The position numbers and the translations under genes are program-made. This document shows positions 35,956 to 46,104 of a DNA stretch of 64,000 nt, piece by piece. Under the pieces are notes generated by a model. It had not been told where the DNA came from, did not search any database, and worked only from the letters and a program-made list of their open reading frames with translations. Location of the stretch: positions 21,857-85,856 of the forward strand of contig NZ_BMQW01000015.1 of the NCBI RefSeq assembly GCF_014648315.1, written 5' to 3'. Position 1 is the stretch's first letter. Every line of letters starts with the position of its first letter. This DNA comes from Shewanella ulleungensis (lineage in GTDB: Bacteria > Pseudomonadota > Gammaproteobacteria > Enterobacterales > Shewanellaceae).

Positions 35956-37401
35956 TTATTCTTTATCTTGTTCTTTATTTTTAGCGCGCTTTTTCTTCGC
36001 GACGGTTAACCAATCTAAGCTGACGCCCGAAATAGCATTAAAGCCACGGATACGAAAAATAAGGGTGAGCAGTTCAGGCCTTGGACGCGCTTTAGGCTCT
36101 ACAGAGCGCGGAATAAACCACAATGCCACCAGCGATCGCATGATGGTCGATATCATAAACACCAAAAATATTGGGTTGGTTAACCAAGCATTTAAACCTG
36201 TCCAGATTAAAAATGCTTCTGCATACGAGGCAATCACGCCTCCTAGCATCGCACCAATAAACACAAAACCGGCACTCAATGCCGCCTGTAATGCAGCGTA
36301 AGTAGCAAAGTCACTGCGAAAAGGGCGAATATCATAAAGATAATTTGCAGTACTTAAGGTGAAGCCGCTCCAGGCTAAACCGGAGAAGGCTTGAATAGCT
36401 AAAATATACAAATAGTTATCAGAAAATAGCCACAATAATGGCAAACTAGGAATAAGGCAGCTGGTAATCATCATCACTAACCGATTGCCGTATAAGTCGC
36501 TAAAACGCCCCCAAAAACGCAAGGTAATAAATTGCGTAAAAATAGAAGCGACACTCGATAATACAAACTCGAAGTAGGTAAAGTGCAAGTCTTCGAGCAT
36601 ATACACGGCAAAAAACGGTGCCGAAATAGCGACCATGCACTGCATACCGGCAACAAATAAACTGTAATGGCGGAAGGTTTTGTCTTTCCAAGCCTGGCGA
36701 AAGTTATATAAGGTTTGAGTAAACACCCCAGATACTTTAGCTGCTCGCGGCTCGGGGTCGTGCATTTGCAATAGCAGCCAGGCTGAAGCAAAGCGACCCA
36801 TTGCAGCAATCGAAAACAGTAAGCTAAAGCCTAACCAGGCCATCTGTATCGAGTCGGTTAAGGTTAATATGCCGCCGCCAACAAAAAACACACTCAGCGA
36901 TGCCATCATGGTTAAGCGGGTACGAGACGCAAAAAAAGCACCACGGCGACGCTGAGGTACTATCATGCCCATCCAAGCGCGCCAATGCGGTTGGATTAGG
37001 TTGATAAACCCTTGATACAACACTGCCAAACCGATAAACAGCCATACGGCATTATCTGGTCTAAACGCTGCCAGTGCGCCCATGCCTAATACCACACCGG
37101 CTTGCAGTGCAGCGCAAACCACAATAAATTGCCGACGACTAAAATGGCTCGCCAACCATACTGACAATAGTTGCGCTAATGAGCCAAACAATTGCGGCAA
37201 GCCTGTTACCCAACCCATTTGGCCTAAACTGGCACCTAAAAAAATCGCATAAGCATTAAAGAAGTTATCACTAGTGGCGGTCATCGTTGACGAGGCAACC
37301 GCCTCTTGCTGGCTGCGGCGTAGGGTGCATCGAAGCCACGACAGTCTGTCACGACTGCGCGAACAAGGCTTATTGTTCGATGTTGAATACTCTGAAGACA
37401 T
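35956..37401 (-). CDS. major facilitator superfamily transporter
   Basis: A 481-residue membrane protein with about twelve hydrophobic helices in the MFS arrangement (for example YAIFLGASLGQMGWVTGLPQLFGSL, then SVWLASHFSRRQFI as the loop 2-3 region). The substrate cannot be read. The frame is open to a GTG at 37467. The ATG at 37401 (MSSEYSTSNN) is preferred because the further extension is not needed, but neither start has a strong ribosome site. The N-terminal 50 residues are polar and cytoplasmic. There is no evident operon partner. Confidence 0.75.
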   Translation of the reverse strand: MSSEYSTSNNKPCSRSRDRLSWLRCTLRRSQQEAVASSTMTATSDNFFNAYAIFLGASLGQMGWVTGLPQLFGSLAQLLSVWLASHFSRRQFIVVCAALQAGVVLGMGALAAFRPDNAVWLFIGLAVLYQGFINLIQPHWRAWMGMIVPQRRRGAFFASRTRLTMMASLSVFFVGGGILTLTDSIQMAWLGFSLLFSIAAMGRFASAWLLLQMHDPEPRAAKVSGVFTQTLYNFRQAWKDKTFRHYSLFVAGMQCMVAISAPFFAVYMLEDLHFTYFEFVLSSVASIFTQFITLRFWGRFSDLYGNRLVMMITSCLIPSLPLLWLFSDNYLYILAIQAFSGLAWSGFTLSTANYLYDIRPFRSDFATYAALQAALSAGFVFIGAMLGGVIASYAEAFLIWTGLNAWLTNPIFLVFMISTIMRSLVALWFIPRSVEPKARPRPELLTLIFRIRGFNAISGVSLDWLTVAKKKRAKNKEQDKE

Positions 37402-37804
37402 AAGGTCTTGATGCAGGTCCTTGATAAAATACGAAGCAAAATTATGGCTGATAAATATCGAGCTCACAATCTATATCGTTCAGATAAACATCTATTCTGA
37501 TACTCGATTAACATAAACGTTCAACGGGTAAAGTCAGGTGAATGGTAAGCTGATTAACTCGTATAAACCAATAATTAGCTTGACTAAAATGAAACAAAAA
37601 ATTTACATTAGTAAAATAATGAGTGCTATGGAAAGTGCTTTGATCCTTAAAGCGAGTATTGTCGCTTTGTTGTTCAGCTCAATAACACCTTGTGTTATAT
37701 CCTTCCGTAACATCTTCATTTATTGCAATGTTCCATTTATCTAATGCTTAAGGCACATAAATATGTGCTGAAGTGTTTACCTTTTCTCAAAAAGCAAAAA
37801 TAAA
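37402..37804. other. intergenic region between the MFS gene and a lipoprotein gene
   Basis: About 400 A/T-rich bases. A plus-strand frame at 37538-37744 starts with ATG but has no ribosome site and no protein-like pattern, so I do not count it. No repeat or terminator is clear. Confidence 0.4.
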
Positions 37805-38680
37805 ATGAAAATACCTTTAATAATCGGCTGTTTGATTTTAGCGGGATGTCAATCCACCCCATACGCAATGATTGATGGTAGCCAGAGTAAAATTTCTGAT
37901 GCTGACAATTACAATGTTGAAATTGTCGCCATTGATGGCGCCTTTCAGTCCGGCAAACTCACCAAAAATATTAAGCCGGGTTATCACACCGTACATTTAA
38001 GCACCACAGGTCCATTACGCAGCAGAAAAGCTATTTCGACCTTGGTTTATCCGCTGGTTGCCAAAGAATGTATTCGGTATGTCGTAACTGCTCAGCACGG
38101 CCCAAGTAACAAAGATGCATGGGAAATAAGAGTATTAGATGAGCGGCCAATCCCTGCTTGTACCCCCTCTCCCGTTGAACCAGAGGTTGCAGTGGTTATC
38201 CCCGACTATGCCAAACCATCCTCTGAAGTTAGCTGCTTAACCGCTAATGAATTAACCCAGCAAACAACACCAGTGGTGCTGTTAAACTCAGTTGCAGCAT
38301 GCATTAAATCACAAGATTATGACTCTGCGATTAGTGGCTACTTTTTAGCGGGCGCTTATGCTTACTTTGATACCTTGCGCGTGCCAAATAAGCCGTCACA
38401 TGAGGTGGTTGAATTAATCAAAAAAGATTCTATTTGGACTTTGTCTGCTCTTGAGCAGCAGAACTTTGAACAAAAGCTAGCTGAGTATTTAGGGTCTGAA
38501 CAAAAACAAGCAGCGTGTAGCTGGGTTACTACCGTTGGCGAACCCGATTATGTGCCTATGTATATGCAGCAACATCAAGCTGACACAGCTGTAATAACAA
38601 ATACGACCACAGAATTGTCGACAGAGATTAAAAACACTTTATTTAAAGCGACACTTACAGATTACCTTGGCTGTCCATGA
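37805..38680 (+). CDS. lipoprotein of unknown function
   Basis: A 291-residue protein with a type II signal peptide: MKIPLIIGCLILAGCQS, lipobox LAGC with the modified Cys at residue 15. The mature protein should be anchored in the envelope. The N-terminal part (residues 25-115) looks beta-rich. The C-terminal part is helical with several cysteines (in SCLTANEL, ACIKSQDY, AACSWV and the terminal GCP). I do not recognise a family. It is convergent with opgH. Confidence 0.65.
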   Translation: MKIPLIIGCLILAGCQSTPYAMIDGSQSKISDADNYNVEIVAIDGAFQSGKLTKNIKPGYHTVHLSTTGPLRSRKAISTLVYPLVAKECIRYVVTAQHGPSNKDAWEIRVLDERPIPACTPSPVEPEVAVVIPDYAKPSSEVSCLTANELTQQTTPVVLLNSVAACIKSQDYDSAISGYFLAGAYAYFDTLRVPNKPSHEVVELIKKDSIWTLSALEQQNFEQKLAEYLGSEQKQAACSWVTTVGEPDYVPMYMQQHQADTAVITNTTTELSTEIKNTLFKATLTDYLGCP

Positions 38681-38710
38681 TTCTAATTGGCTTACCTGGC
38701 GGATCAAATT

Positions 38711-38743
38711 AAAAAAGCTCAGCCTATAACAGACTGAGCCTTT
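38711..38743 (-). terminator. terminator of opgGH
   Basis: Minus-strand arms GGCTCAG and CTGAGC followed by TTTTTTAA, 18 bases past the opgH stop. Confidence 0.8.
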
Positions 38744-38760
38744 AACTGTAGGGTAAGCAA

Positions 38761-40953
38761 TTAACAAAACGACACTAATCCTTCAGACTCAGATTGTTCT
38801 GGCAGCTTTTGTAACTGTTTTAACAATAATGGATTACCCAATAAATATGCCAGTTCCTGGCGGGTGAAGAGACTCGCGATATTGTGTTGGCACTGGGCCT
38901 CTTGCACTTTTACCCGGGTAATCGCTTCTAGCGACTCAACGGCAGAACCGGCTAAACGATGTGGTTTTTTATCAATCACAGCTAAGTGTAACGCCATTAG
39001 TTCTGTGTCTTGCAGTAATCTATATAAGGTCCACGGCTCAGCGATAGCATGAATATACTCTGCTCGACGTGCTTGTGAGTCTACACTAAGTTGCGGCGCG
39101 CTTACCTCTTCTGGTGTGGCCAAAATACCTACGCTTTTTACCCATACACCAAAGCGCTCTGAACCTGTCATGGCAGAAAGCGGCACAGCAAGCCACAAAC
39201 CAATTAACGCAGGACTCATCCACGACAACAAAGTAAGCGAATCGAGCACCGCTGCGTACCCTAATAACGCACCAATTAGCATGTGCCAACGATGACGAAA
39301 AATGAGGGTTAACCACGGTAAACTGCCGTCGTCACGTCGCTGTGGCGACCAACCACTGTCGCGTCCGGCTAATATAGACATTACAGCACCGCAGTGGATA
39401 AGCATCATTATTGGCGCAATCAGTGCCGACAAAATCACTTCAACTATCACACTACACATGGCTTTAATTCTGCCACCTAGCGGTTTTGTCATGCTGCTAT
39501 TTTTCAATAGCAATATCACCCCTAAAATTTTAGGACCAAATAAGATGCCCATAGTGATATAGAACAACCGTAGCGCACGATCTGAGTCCATAACCGGCCA
39601 AGTGGGAAATAGCGAGAATTGATCGGTAAAGTATTCTGGGCGAATAAAGTGTGCCTGTAGAGCCAACATTAACCCCGACAAAATCAGCATTAACCAAAAC
39701 GGTGATGACAAATACGCCATTATCCCTGTGAGTAAATGCAGCCTACTGACCCAATGCAATCCTTTACTAAACAATATTCGAGTGTGTTGTAGATTACCCT
39801 GGCACCAACGACGATCACGCACAGCTAGGTCTACAATCGACGGTGGGCATTCTTCATAAGACCCTGGAAGATCTGCTGCAATCACCACACTCCAACCAGC
39901 CCGTCTAATCAAGGCAGCTTCGACAAAATCGTGGCTCATAATATGACCACCAAATGGAGGCTTACCAGCTAAATGTGGTAAACCTGCGGAGCTCATAAAT
40001 GCCTGAGTACGAATAATGGCATTGTGCCCCCAAAAATTACCCTCTTTATGCGCCCACCACGATAAGCCGGTGCCAATAACTGGCCCATAAATCCGCGCAG
40101 CAAACTGTTGTAACCGCGCCATAAGCGTGTTGCCATTAACAAGATAGGGAATGGTTTGGATAAGCCCCGCATCAGGATCGGCCTGCATACGCTGCGCAAG
40201 GCTCACAATAGTATGAGTTTCCATTAGGCTGTCGGCGTCTAGCACCAAGAGATGGTCGTACCTTGCGCCCCAGCGTTTACAAAAGTCGGCGACATTACCA
40301 GCTTTTCGAGCATCGTTTTTACGTCGACGGCGGTAGTACACGCGGGCATCTTTACTGACTTTATGGCGTAAAATCAAAAAAGCCTGCTCTTCAGCCAAAG
40401 CGATATCTGGATCTGTAGTGTCACTTAATATAAACCAGTCAAACGCATGGCCTTCACCAGATGCCGCTAACGCCATCGACATAACCTCAACCGCAGCAAA
40501 AATGCGATCGGGTGCTTCATTATAGGTTGGCATTAATATAGCGGTACGAGTATGCAGTTTGATGCTTTCGGCGGTATCTGGTGCAGGCTTTTTGAGAAGC
40601 ATAATAAAGCCCGCAATACCGCCACTAAATGCCAATGCTATCCAGCAAAAGTTAACCGCAAACAACACCAATACAATGTATTCAAGTGGTGTTACTCCAC
40701 CCACGTTAAATACCGATACCATTTCATAAATGGCCATAACTGACATAATAAACGCACTACCAACCACCAATAACCGTCGTAATCCGTCTGATTTTACCCC
40801 ATTGGCAATTACACTTTTACGCGGCATACCGTCGGACAGTGTACGCAAACTCTGCGGTTCCATCGGACTTGGTCGCTCTAATGGCATGGCTGCGCCACCG
40901 ACCAAGGTAGGCTCGGTTGAGTTAATATCAAACTCAGATTGCATCGTGTTCAT
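38761..40953 (-). CDS. opgH: glucans biosynthesis glucosyltransferase H
   Basis: A 730-residue inner-membrane glycosyltransferase (family GT2) that makes the beta-1,2 glucan backbone of osmoregulated periplasmic glucans from UDP-glucose. Membrane helices flank a cytoplasmic catalytic domain with TAILMPTYNEAPDRIFAAVE, VLDADSLMETHTIV (DxD), HDFVEAALIRRAGW and RDRRWCQGNLQH (Q/RxxRW). The frame is open to a TTG at 40980. The ATG at 40953, two bases after the opgG stop, is chosen. It forms an operon with opgG. Confidence 0.93.
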   Translation of the reverse strand: MNTMQSEFDINSTEPTLVGGAAMPLERPSPMEPQSLRTLSDGMPRKSVIANGVKSDGLRRLLVVGSAFIMSVMAIYEMVSVFNVGGVTPLEYIVLVLFAVNFCWIALAFSGGIAGFIMLLKKPAPDTAESIKLHTRTAILMPTYNEAPDRIFAAVEVMSMALAASGEGHAFDWFILSDTTDPDIALAEEQAFLILRHKVSKDARVYYRRRRKNDARKAGNVADFCKRWGARYDHLLVLDADSLMETHTIVSLAQRMQADPDAGLIQTIPYLVNGNTLMARLQQFAARIYGPVIGTGLSWWAHKEGNFWGHNAIIRTQAFMSSAGLPHLAGKPPFGGHIMSHDFVEAALIRRAGWSVVIAADLPGSYEECPPSIVDLAVRDRRWCQGNLQHTRILFSKGLHWVSRLHLLTGIMAYLSSPFWLMLILSGLMLALQAHFIRPEYFTDQFSLFPTWPVMDSDRALRLFYITMGILFGPKILGVILLLKNSSMTKPLGGRIKAMCSVIVEVILSALIAPIMMLIHCGAVMSILAGRDSGWSPQRRDDGSLPWLTLIFRHRWHMLIGALLGYAAVLDSLTLLSWMSPALIGLWLAVPLSAMTGSERFGVWVKSVGILATPEEVSAPQLSVDSQARRAEYIHAIAEPWTLYRLLQDTELMALHLAVIDKKPHRLAGSAVESLEAITRVKVQEAQCQHNIASLFTRQELAYLLGNPLLLKQLQKLPEQSESEGLVSFC

Positions 40954-40955
40954 GT

Positions 40956-42626
40956 TTAAAGGGTCCAGCGATAAAGCCAAGTTTCGACATCGCGTGGGCC
41001 AGTAAATTTAAGTTCAGCGCGCAATTCTATCAATTCAGCATCTTGTGGGTCCATTTCAAAGGCCAATCGATAGCCATTGGTTTTAGGCTGACGAGATATC
41101 ACCACATTGGTTATTACCCCTGCAGAACTCTGTACTTGGGCCACAGGGATTTCATCGTTGTTACCTTCTTTAACTTGGTAGTCAATCACAAATAAACGTC
41201 GTGGTGTTGCTTTGGCAATATCGGCACGGCCACTGGCAGTACGCGCAACAATCACTGTGCCATCGTCCACCTCTGGCTCATTACCCCAAATTAATCGATA
41301 GGTAAAATGAAACTCACTACCTGCGGCGATAGCCTGTTTAGGTTTCCAGTAACTGACAATGTTGTCATGAATTTCAGAATCCGTTGGAATTTCGGTTAAC
41401 ACAACCTCACCCGCGCCCCAATTTCCGACCGGTTCGACCCATAAACTTGGGCGACGTTCGTAGTGAGCTTCAAGATCTTGATACGCTTCAAAACTGCGTT
41501 CACGCTGAATTAACCCAAACCCTTGTGGCGAGTTGTCCATAAAGGCGCTCACTTGTAATTGCTTTGGGTTGGCTAACGGACGCCATAAACGTTCACCACG
41601 ACCATTTAAGATCAGTAGCGCGTCAGAGTCGTGTACTTCGGGTCTAAAGTCATCGGTGTTTTGACGACCATTCATTGAATGTAAAAACATGCTTGTACTA
41701 GGTGCTAGACCAACCTTAACTAAGTCTATACGCGGGAATAGGGTTGCTTCTACATCAATATGGGTGTTATCGCCTGGCCTAACAGAAAAACGATATGCGC
41801 CAGCAACACTAGGGCTGTCGAGTAACGCGTGCACCACAATAAGATTACTGTCGGTGTTTGGACGCTCTACCCAAAAAGCACGAAATATTGGAAACTCCTC
41901 GCCTTCGGGTTCTGCGGTATTTAATGCTAAACCTCTTGAAGACAAACCATAATCACTGCCCTTACCTAATGCACGGAAGTAACTTGCCCCTTGGAATACC
42001 ATTAACTCATCAAAATACGCTGGGGAATTTAATGGGTAGTGAATGCGTAAACCAGAATAACCAATATCCTCAGTTGGTAAGCGCTGGCTTAATACATCTC
42101 CTGCACTAAAGTATTCTGAGTTATAAGCCAAATGAGTCGCTTGCTTACCTTCTACTAAGGCGATTTCAATCAAGTCTTGAAAATAAAATCCTCGATGAAA
42201 TAACTGCATTTGGTATGGTAAACCTTCGGCTTTCCAAATTGACGCTTCGGGTTTGAAGCGAATATCACGATATTCGTCGTAAGAAATTTTAGCTAAACCT
42301 GGTGGGAGCGGATCGGTTAGCGTCACATACGGTTTTTGTGCTAAACGACGGGCAATTTTAACCACAGAGTCTGAATCAAAACTGGCCGTTTTAGCAAAAC
42401 GGGCTTTGCTCGTTTGTTCTAGGCTAACGGGTGGTAAAACCGTAGGCTGAACCTCGGTGTTAAGCTTTATTGCAATAGGAGAAACGGGATCGACGAGTGG
42501 GGTATTGTCTTGTTGTGCGGCAAGGTTAAAACAACCCCCTGCGGTAATGGCTAACAGCAAAGATGTTAGCCCTTTTTTTACAGATAAAGATGAGCCCAAA
42601 GTGCGGCAACTCAGTAAGCTAACCAT
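40956..42626 (-). CDS. opgG: glucan biosynthesis protein G
   Basis: A 556-residue periplasmic protein needed for branching and release of osmoregulated periplasmic glucans. The N-terminal segment (VKKGLTSLLLAITAGGCFNLAAQ) is a signal peptide; the Gly-Cys might also act as a lipobox but the match is poor. Family stretches: PYVTLTDPLPPGLAKISYDEYRDIRF, SEYFSAGDVL and the C-terminal FTYRLIWGNEPE. It is first gene of opgGH, which follows with almost no gap. Confidence 0.93.
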   Translation of the reverse strand: MVSLLSCRTLGSSLSVKKGLTSLLLAITAGGCFNLAAQQDNTPLVDPVSPIAIKLNTEVQPTVLPPVSLEQTSKARFAKTASFDSDSVVKIARRLAQKPYVTLTDPLPPGLAKISYDEYRDIRFKPEASIWKAEGLPYQMQLFHRGFYFQDLIEIALVEGKQATHLAYNSEYFSAGDVLSQRLPTEDIGYSGLRIHYPLNSPAYFDELMVFQGASYFRALGKGSDYGLSSRGLALNTAEPEGEEFPIFRAFWVERPNTDSNLIVVHALLDSPSVAGAYRFSVRPGDNTHIDVEATLFPRIDLVKVGLAPSTSMFLHSMNGRQNTDDFRPEVHDSDALLILNGRGERLWRPLANPKQLQVSAFMDNSPQGFGLIQRERSFEAYQDLEAHYERRPSLWVEPVGNWGAGEVVLTEIPTDSEIHDNIVSYWKPKQAIAAGSEFHFTYRLIWGNEPEVDDGTVIVARTASGRADIAKATPRRLFVIDYQVKEGNNDEIPVAQVQSSAGVITNVVISRQPKTNGYRLAFEMDPQDAELIELRAELKFTGPRDVETWLYRWTL

Positions 42627-42973
42627 AATAGGCTACCTAAAAAATACAGCGTTAATATGCAAGTTCCAGAGCGGTTATTGCGGCACCATATATCTTGATA
42701 CACAACCCTATGCTCTATTTCGCGAACGATATCAGAACGCCAAAAAATTGCACAAGTATTCATCAATTAAACCCATTGGCACCTATAACATTTTAATCTA
42801 ATCATATATCCAAATATCACATCACATTTTGCTTGTATCATTTTGCCTAACGCACTGAAGATAAAGGTTGATTGTAAATAAACCACTTAAAATTAATTGA
42901 GCAATAAAAAGCCGACAAATACATATATTGTCGGCTTATATCTCACGGCCCTCTTAGTGGCTCGATGCGTAGG
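42627..42973. other. intergenic region between the chemoreceptor and opgG
   Basis: It contains the opgG leader and the terminator of the chemoreceptor gene (42906-42938). No gene is seen on either strand. Confidence 0.5.
42906..42938 (-). terminator. terminator of the chemoreceptor gene
   Basis: Minus-strand arms AGCCGACAA and TTGTCGGCT with a T-run (TTTTTA), about 35 bases past the stop. Confidence 0.8.
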
Positions 42974-44377
42974 TTAAATAATCAAATCTTTCATGAGTCC
43001 TTCTAACACGTCCGCTTGTAGGCTAAGTCGCTCAACCTCTTCGGCTGTTGTGCTAACCATTGCCATCACCTGTATCGAGCTGCTTCTAACAGAGTCGACA
43101 TCGCTGGCAATATTGTCTGCCACTGTGCCCTGCTCTTCTGCTGCGGCAGCAATCTCCAAACTTCTGTCTGAAATATGCTGATTTTGTCCGGCAATTTCGC
43201 TCATGTTTTGGCTTGCACTTGTCATTAGCTGTTCACTCGACTCAGCTTCTTTTACCGTTCTTGCCATTACACTCATCACATTGCGACTATTGGTTTGCAA
43301 CGTTTCAATGATTTTTTGAATCTCCACCGTCGCGGCTTGAGTTCTGCCAGCCAGGGTTCTGACTTCGTCTGCAACAACAGAGAAACCACGGCCTTGCTCT
43401 CCGGCTCTGGCGGCTTCGATTGCCGCATTAAGCGCAAGTAAATTGGTTTGGTCTGAAATAGCATTAATGGTCGAAATCACCTCGCCAATATGAGTAGCAC
43501 TTGTATCTAACTGCGCCACGGCAGCAGATGCGCCGCGAACTTCACCCGCCAGTTGATTAATCTCTACTAAGGTTTTTTGAATTTGGCTTTGACCCTGCGT
43601 GGTTTTAACGGTGGCATGCGATATTTGGGTCGATGACTCTTGAGCGTGGCTAGCCACTTCACGGATAGACACTGCCATTTCTTCAGTTGCACTAGCAAGC
43701 GAGTCTATTCGCTCTTGCTGCTCGCTGGCTAATTGAGTATTTTCAGTACTGCGAACCCGTAATTGCGCACTAATTTGTTGAATTAGCGCCACTGCCTCTT
43801 GGGTGGTTTTAACCAATAAATGCTCCCGCTCTGACACTAGGTCAACGGTGCGGGCAATCAAATTAAATTCGTTACGCGAAGGCGCATAACCAATACGCGA
43901 TGCTAAATCGCCTTCTGCCAGTTTGCGCAATGCTTCATAGATATGGAATAAGCCGCCACCAATAAAGGTTTTAATGTAGTACGAGCACATAAACATCAAT
44001 ATCAAGCTAGCCACTATCGCAATGATATGGCCTAAGCCTAAGCCAGCAAGCAGGCTTTGCGAACCCATATAACCAATACTGTAACCTTGGCCTGCAACGG
44101 TGGCCGAAATGTCGCTGTGTTGACTAATACTCAAATTGGTATTTTGCAGTACTGTGGCTAATTCGCTAGAGGGGATTTGCGCAGCCGCGGCAAGCTTAGC
44201 CACGACATCAACTTGTTGTTGTGACTCAGTAATGCGCTGCGATGACATAACATCAATAAAACAAACACTGATAACAACTATAGCCAATAATGCAGTGAAA
44301 AATAACGCAAAAAAGTTCTCTTGCAGCTTAACGTTAATTAAATATTTATCGATCCAACGAAATGCAACGTCTCTCAC
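42974..44377 (-). CDS. methyl-accepting chemotaxis protein
   Basis: A 467-residue chemoreceptor. It has two membrane helices (about residues 21-42 and 118-137) around a short periplasmic loop of some 75 residues, then a HAMP-like segment and a long coiled-coil signalling domain. The hairpin tip is NLLALNAAIEAARAGEQGRG with FSVVADEVRTLAGRTQ. The ligand-binding part is unusually small. The start is GTG at 44377, because GGAGA lies seven bases before it; an in-frame ATG at 44425 lies upstream of that site. It signals to CheA/CheW, whose genes are not in the window. Confidence 0.88.
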   Translation of the reverse strand: MRDVAFRWIDKYLINVKLQENFFALFFTALLAIVVISVCFIDVMSSQRITESQQQVDVVAKLAAAAQIPSSELATVLQNTNLSISQHSDISATVAGQGYSIGYMGSQSLLAGLGLGHIIAIVASLILMFMCSYYIKTFIGGGLFHIYEALRKLAEGDLASRIGYAPSRNEFNLIARTVDLVSEREHLLVKTTQEAVALIQQISAQLRVRSTENTQLASEQQERIDSLASATEEMAVSIREVASHAQESSTQISHATVKTTQGQSQIQKTLVEINQLAGEVRGASAAVAQLDTSATHIGEVISTINAISDQTNLLALNAAIEAARAGEQGRGFSVVADEVRTLAGRTQAATVEIQKIIETLQTNSRNVMSVMARTVKEAESSEQLMTSASQNMSEIAGQNQHISDRSLEIAAAAEEQGTVADNIASDVDSVRSSSIQVMAMVSTTAEEVERLSLQADVLEGLMKDLII

Positions 44378-44515
44378 AATGCTGTCTCCAAAAAAAGGAC
44401 TTAAGATGGGATAAAAGGACAGCAAGCATAGCTGACAATTCTTGCTTGCATTGTTTAACGCTTTAAAACTGAAAGCTAGATCACGTAAAAATACTTAGTC
44501 AACATCAATAAATGA

Positions 44516-44547
44516 AAAAGCCCTGTTGGTATGAGCAACAGGGCTTT
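44516..44547 (-). terminator. terminator of the arginine operon
   Basis: Minus-strand arms AGCCCTGTTG and CAACAGGGCT with a T-run, 23 bases after the argH stop. Confidence 0.85.
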
Positions 44548-44569
44548 GTAAAATTTTGTATTGCAATGC

Positions 44570-45934
44570 TTACGCTTTTTTAGCCGCTATTGCAGCTTGC
44601 ACTTGGTTAACTGCGGTGCCACCTAATACATCACGTTTTTCTAAACACGCTTCAATGGTGAGGTTTGGATACACATCATCGCTTATCACCTTGGCAAATT
44701 TTTGTAGTTCAGCAACGGTTAACTCTTCAATTGGCTTTTGCTGGCTAATAGCAAATACCACGACTTCACCTACTACATGGTGCGCTTCACGGAATGGCAT
44801 ACCTTTAGCCACTAAGTAATCGGCTAGCTCAGTCGCGTTAGCGTAACCTTGTTGCGCTGCCACGAGAGCTTGTGGACGATTCACTTTAAGGCCAGACAAC
44901 ACTAATGCTGCCATGTCTAAACAAATCGCCCAGCTGTCGACAACATCAAACAAGCCTTCTTTATCTTCTTGCATGTCTTTGTTGTAAGCTAATGGCAAGG
45001 CTTTCATGGTAGTTAAAATACCCATTAAGCTGCCATATACACGGCCGGTTTTACCACGAATAAGCTCTAATGCATCGGGGTTTTTCTTTTGCGGCATTAA
45101 CGATGAGCCAGAAGTGACTTCATCGGCGAGTGAGATAAAGTTAGCTTCACCAGAGTTAAAGAAGATTAAGTCTTCAGCCATACGGCTTAAATGCATCATG
45201 CTGATTGAAGCTGCGCTGCATAATTCAACCACGTGATCACGATCTGACACACTGTCTAAACTATTTAAGGTTGGGCGAGCAAAGTTTAATGCTGACGCTA
45301 ATACATGGCGATCAATTGGGTAAGCTGTACCAGCAAGTGCGCCAGAACCTAACGGGCATGAATCGGCACGGCTTAATGCATCTTGCAGGCGGCTAATGTC
45401 GCGCTCATACATTTCGACATAAGCTAACGCCCAATGACCAAAAGTCACCGGTTGTGCACGTTGTAAATGAGTGTAACCAGGCATTACCGCATCGACTTCT
45501 CGCTCGGCTAATGCAATCAGTTCTGCATGTAATGTGCCTAAACGAGCAAGTAATGCTGCACCTTCTTTTTTACACCACAGTTTTAAATCGGTAGCGACTT
45601 GGTCGTTACGAGAGCGGCCCGTATGAAGTTTTTTACCTAAATCGCCCACTTTGGCAATCAGCTTTTGTTCAACAAAACTGTGTATATCTTCGGCGCCATT
45701 ACTGATAATGGCTTGTGGATCGTTACCCACTTCTACTAGTAATTCGTTCAATGCTGCTTTTAAATCAGTACATTCTTTAGCGGTAATAATACCTACGCTA
45801 GCTATGGCGTCTGCCCATGCAATAGAACCGACAACATCTTGTTCAAATAAGCGGTAATCCACTGGCAATGAGTCATTAAACAACTTAAAAAGTGCACTGG
45901 TTTCGCCCTGAAATCTTCCGCCCCATAACGCCAT
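44570..45934 (-). CDS. argH: argininosuccinate lyase
   Basis: The 454-residue enzyme splits argininosuccinate into arginine and fumarate, the last step of arginine synthesis. Signature GSSLMPQKKNPDALELIRG (flexible loop with the catalytic serine) is intact, as is HTGRSRNDQVATD. This is the plain form, without the C-terminal acetyltransferase fusion (argH(A)) found in some marine gammaproteobacteria, in keeping with a separate argA. GAGGA precedes the ATG. Last gene of argCBFGH, 170 bases after argG. Confidence 0.96.
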   Translation of the reverse strand: MALWGGRFQGETSALFKLFNDSLPVDYRLFEQDVVGSIAWADAIASVGIITAKECTDLKAALNELLVEVGNDPQAIISNGAEDIHSFVEQKLIAKVGDLGKKLHTGRSRNDQVATDLKLWCKKEGAALLARLGTLHAELIALAEREVDAVMPGYTHLQRAQPVTFGHWALAYVEMYERDISRLQDALSRADSCPLGSGALAGTAYPIDRHVLASALNFARPTLNSLDSVSDRDHVVELCSAASISMMHLSRMAEDLIFFNSGEANFISLADEVTSGSSLMPQKKNPDALELIRGKTGRVYGSLMGILTTMKALPLAYNKDMQEDKEGLFDVVDSWAICLDMAALVLSGLKVNRPQALVAAQQGYANATELADYLVAKGMPFREAHHVVGEVVVFAISQQKPIEELTVAELQKFAKVISDDVYPNLTIEACLEKRDVLGGTAVNQVQAAIAAKKA

Positions 45935-46065
45935 GTCGGTATCCTCTATTTTGAAAACTGCTTTAAGAACTGGATGTTCAATAATCGATTAAGTAACCTG
46001 AGTTCAGGTTTGGTGATATTCACTTTCTTGTAATGGCTCTCAGTTTGCCAAAAGTCATTATAAGA

Positions 46066-46085
46066 AAGGCGCTTTGCAGCGCCTT
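46066..46085 (-). terminator. possible attenuating stem-loop between argG and argH
   Basis: Arms aaggcgc and gcgcctt. The T-run after it on the minus strand is short (TTTCTT), so readthrough to argH is likely. Confidence 0.45.
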
Positions 46086-46104
46086 TATATCGTTGGCGTA
46101 AAAT

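Noticed and set aside
37538..37744. 68-codon plus frame before the lipoprotein gene
   Set aside because: No ribosome site, A/T-driven composition, no pattern of a real protein.
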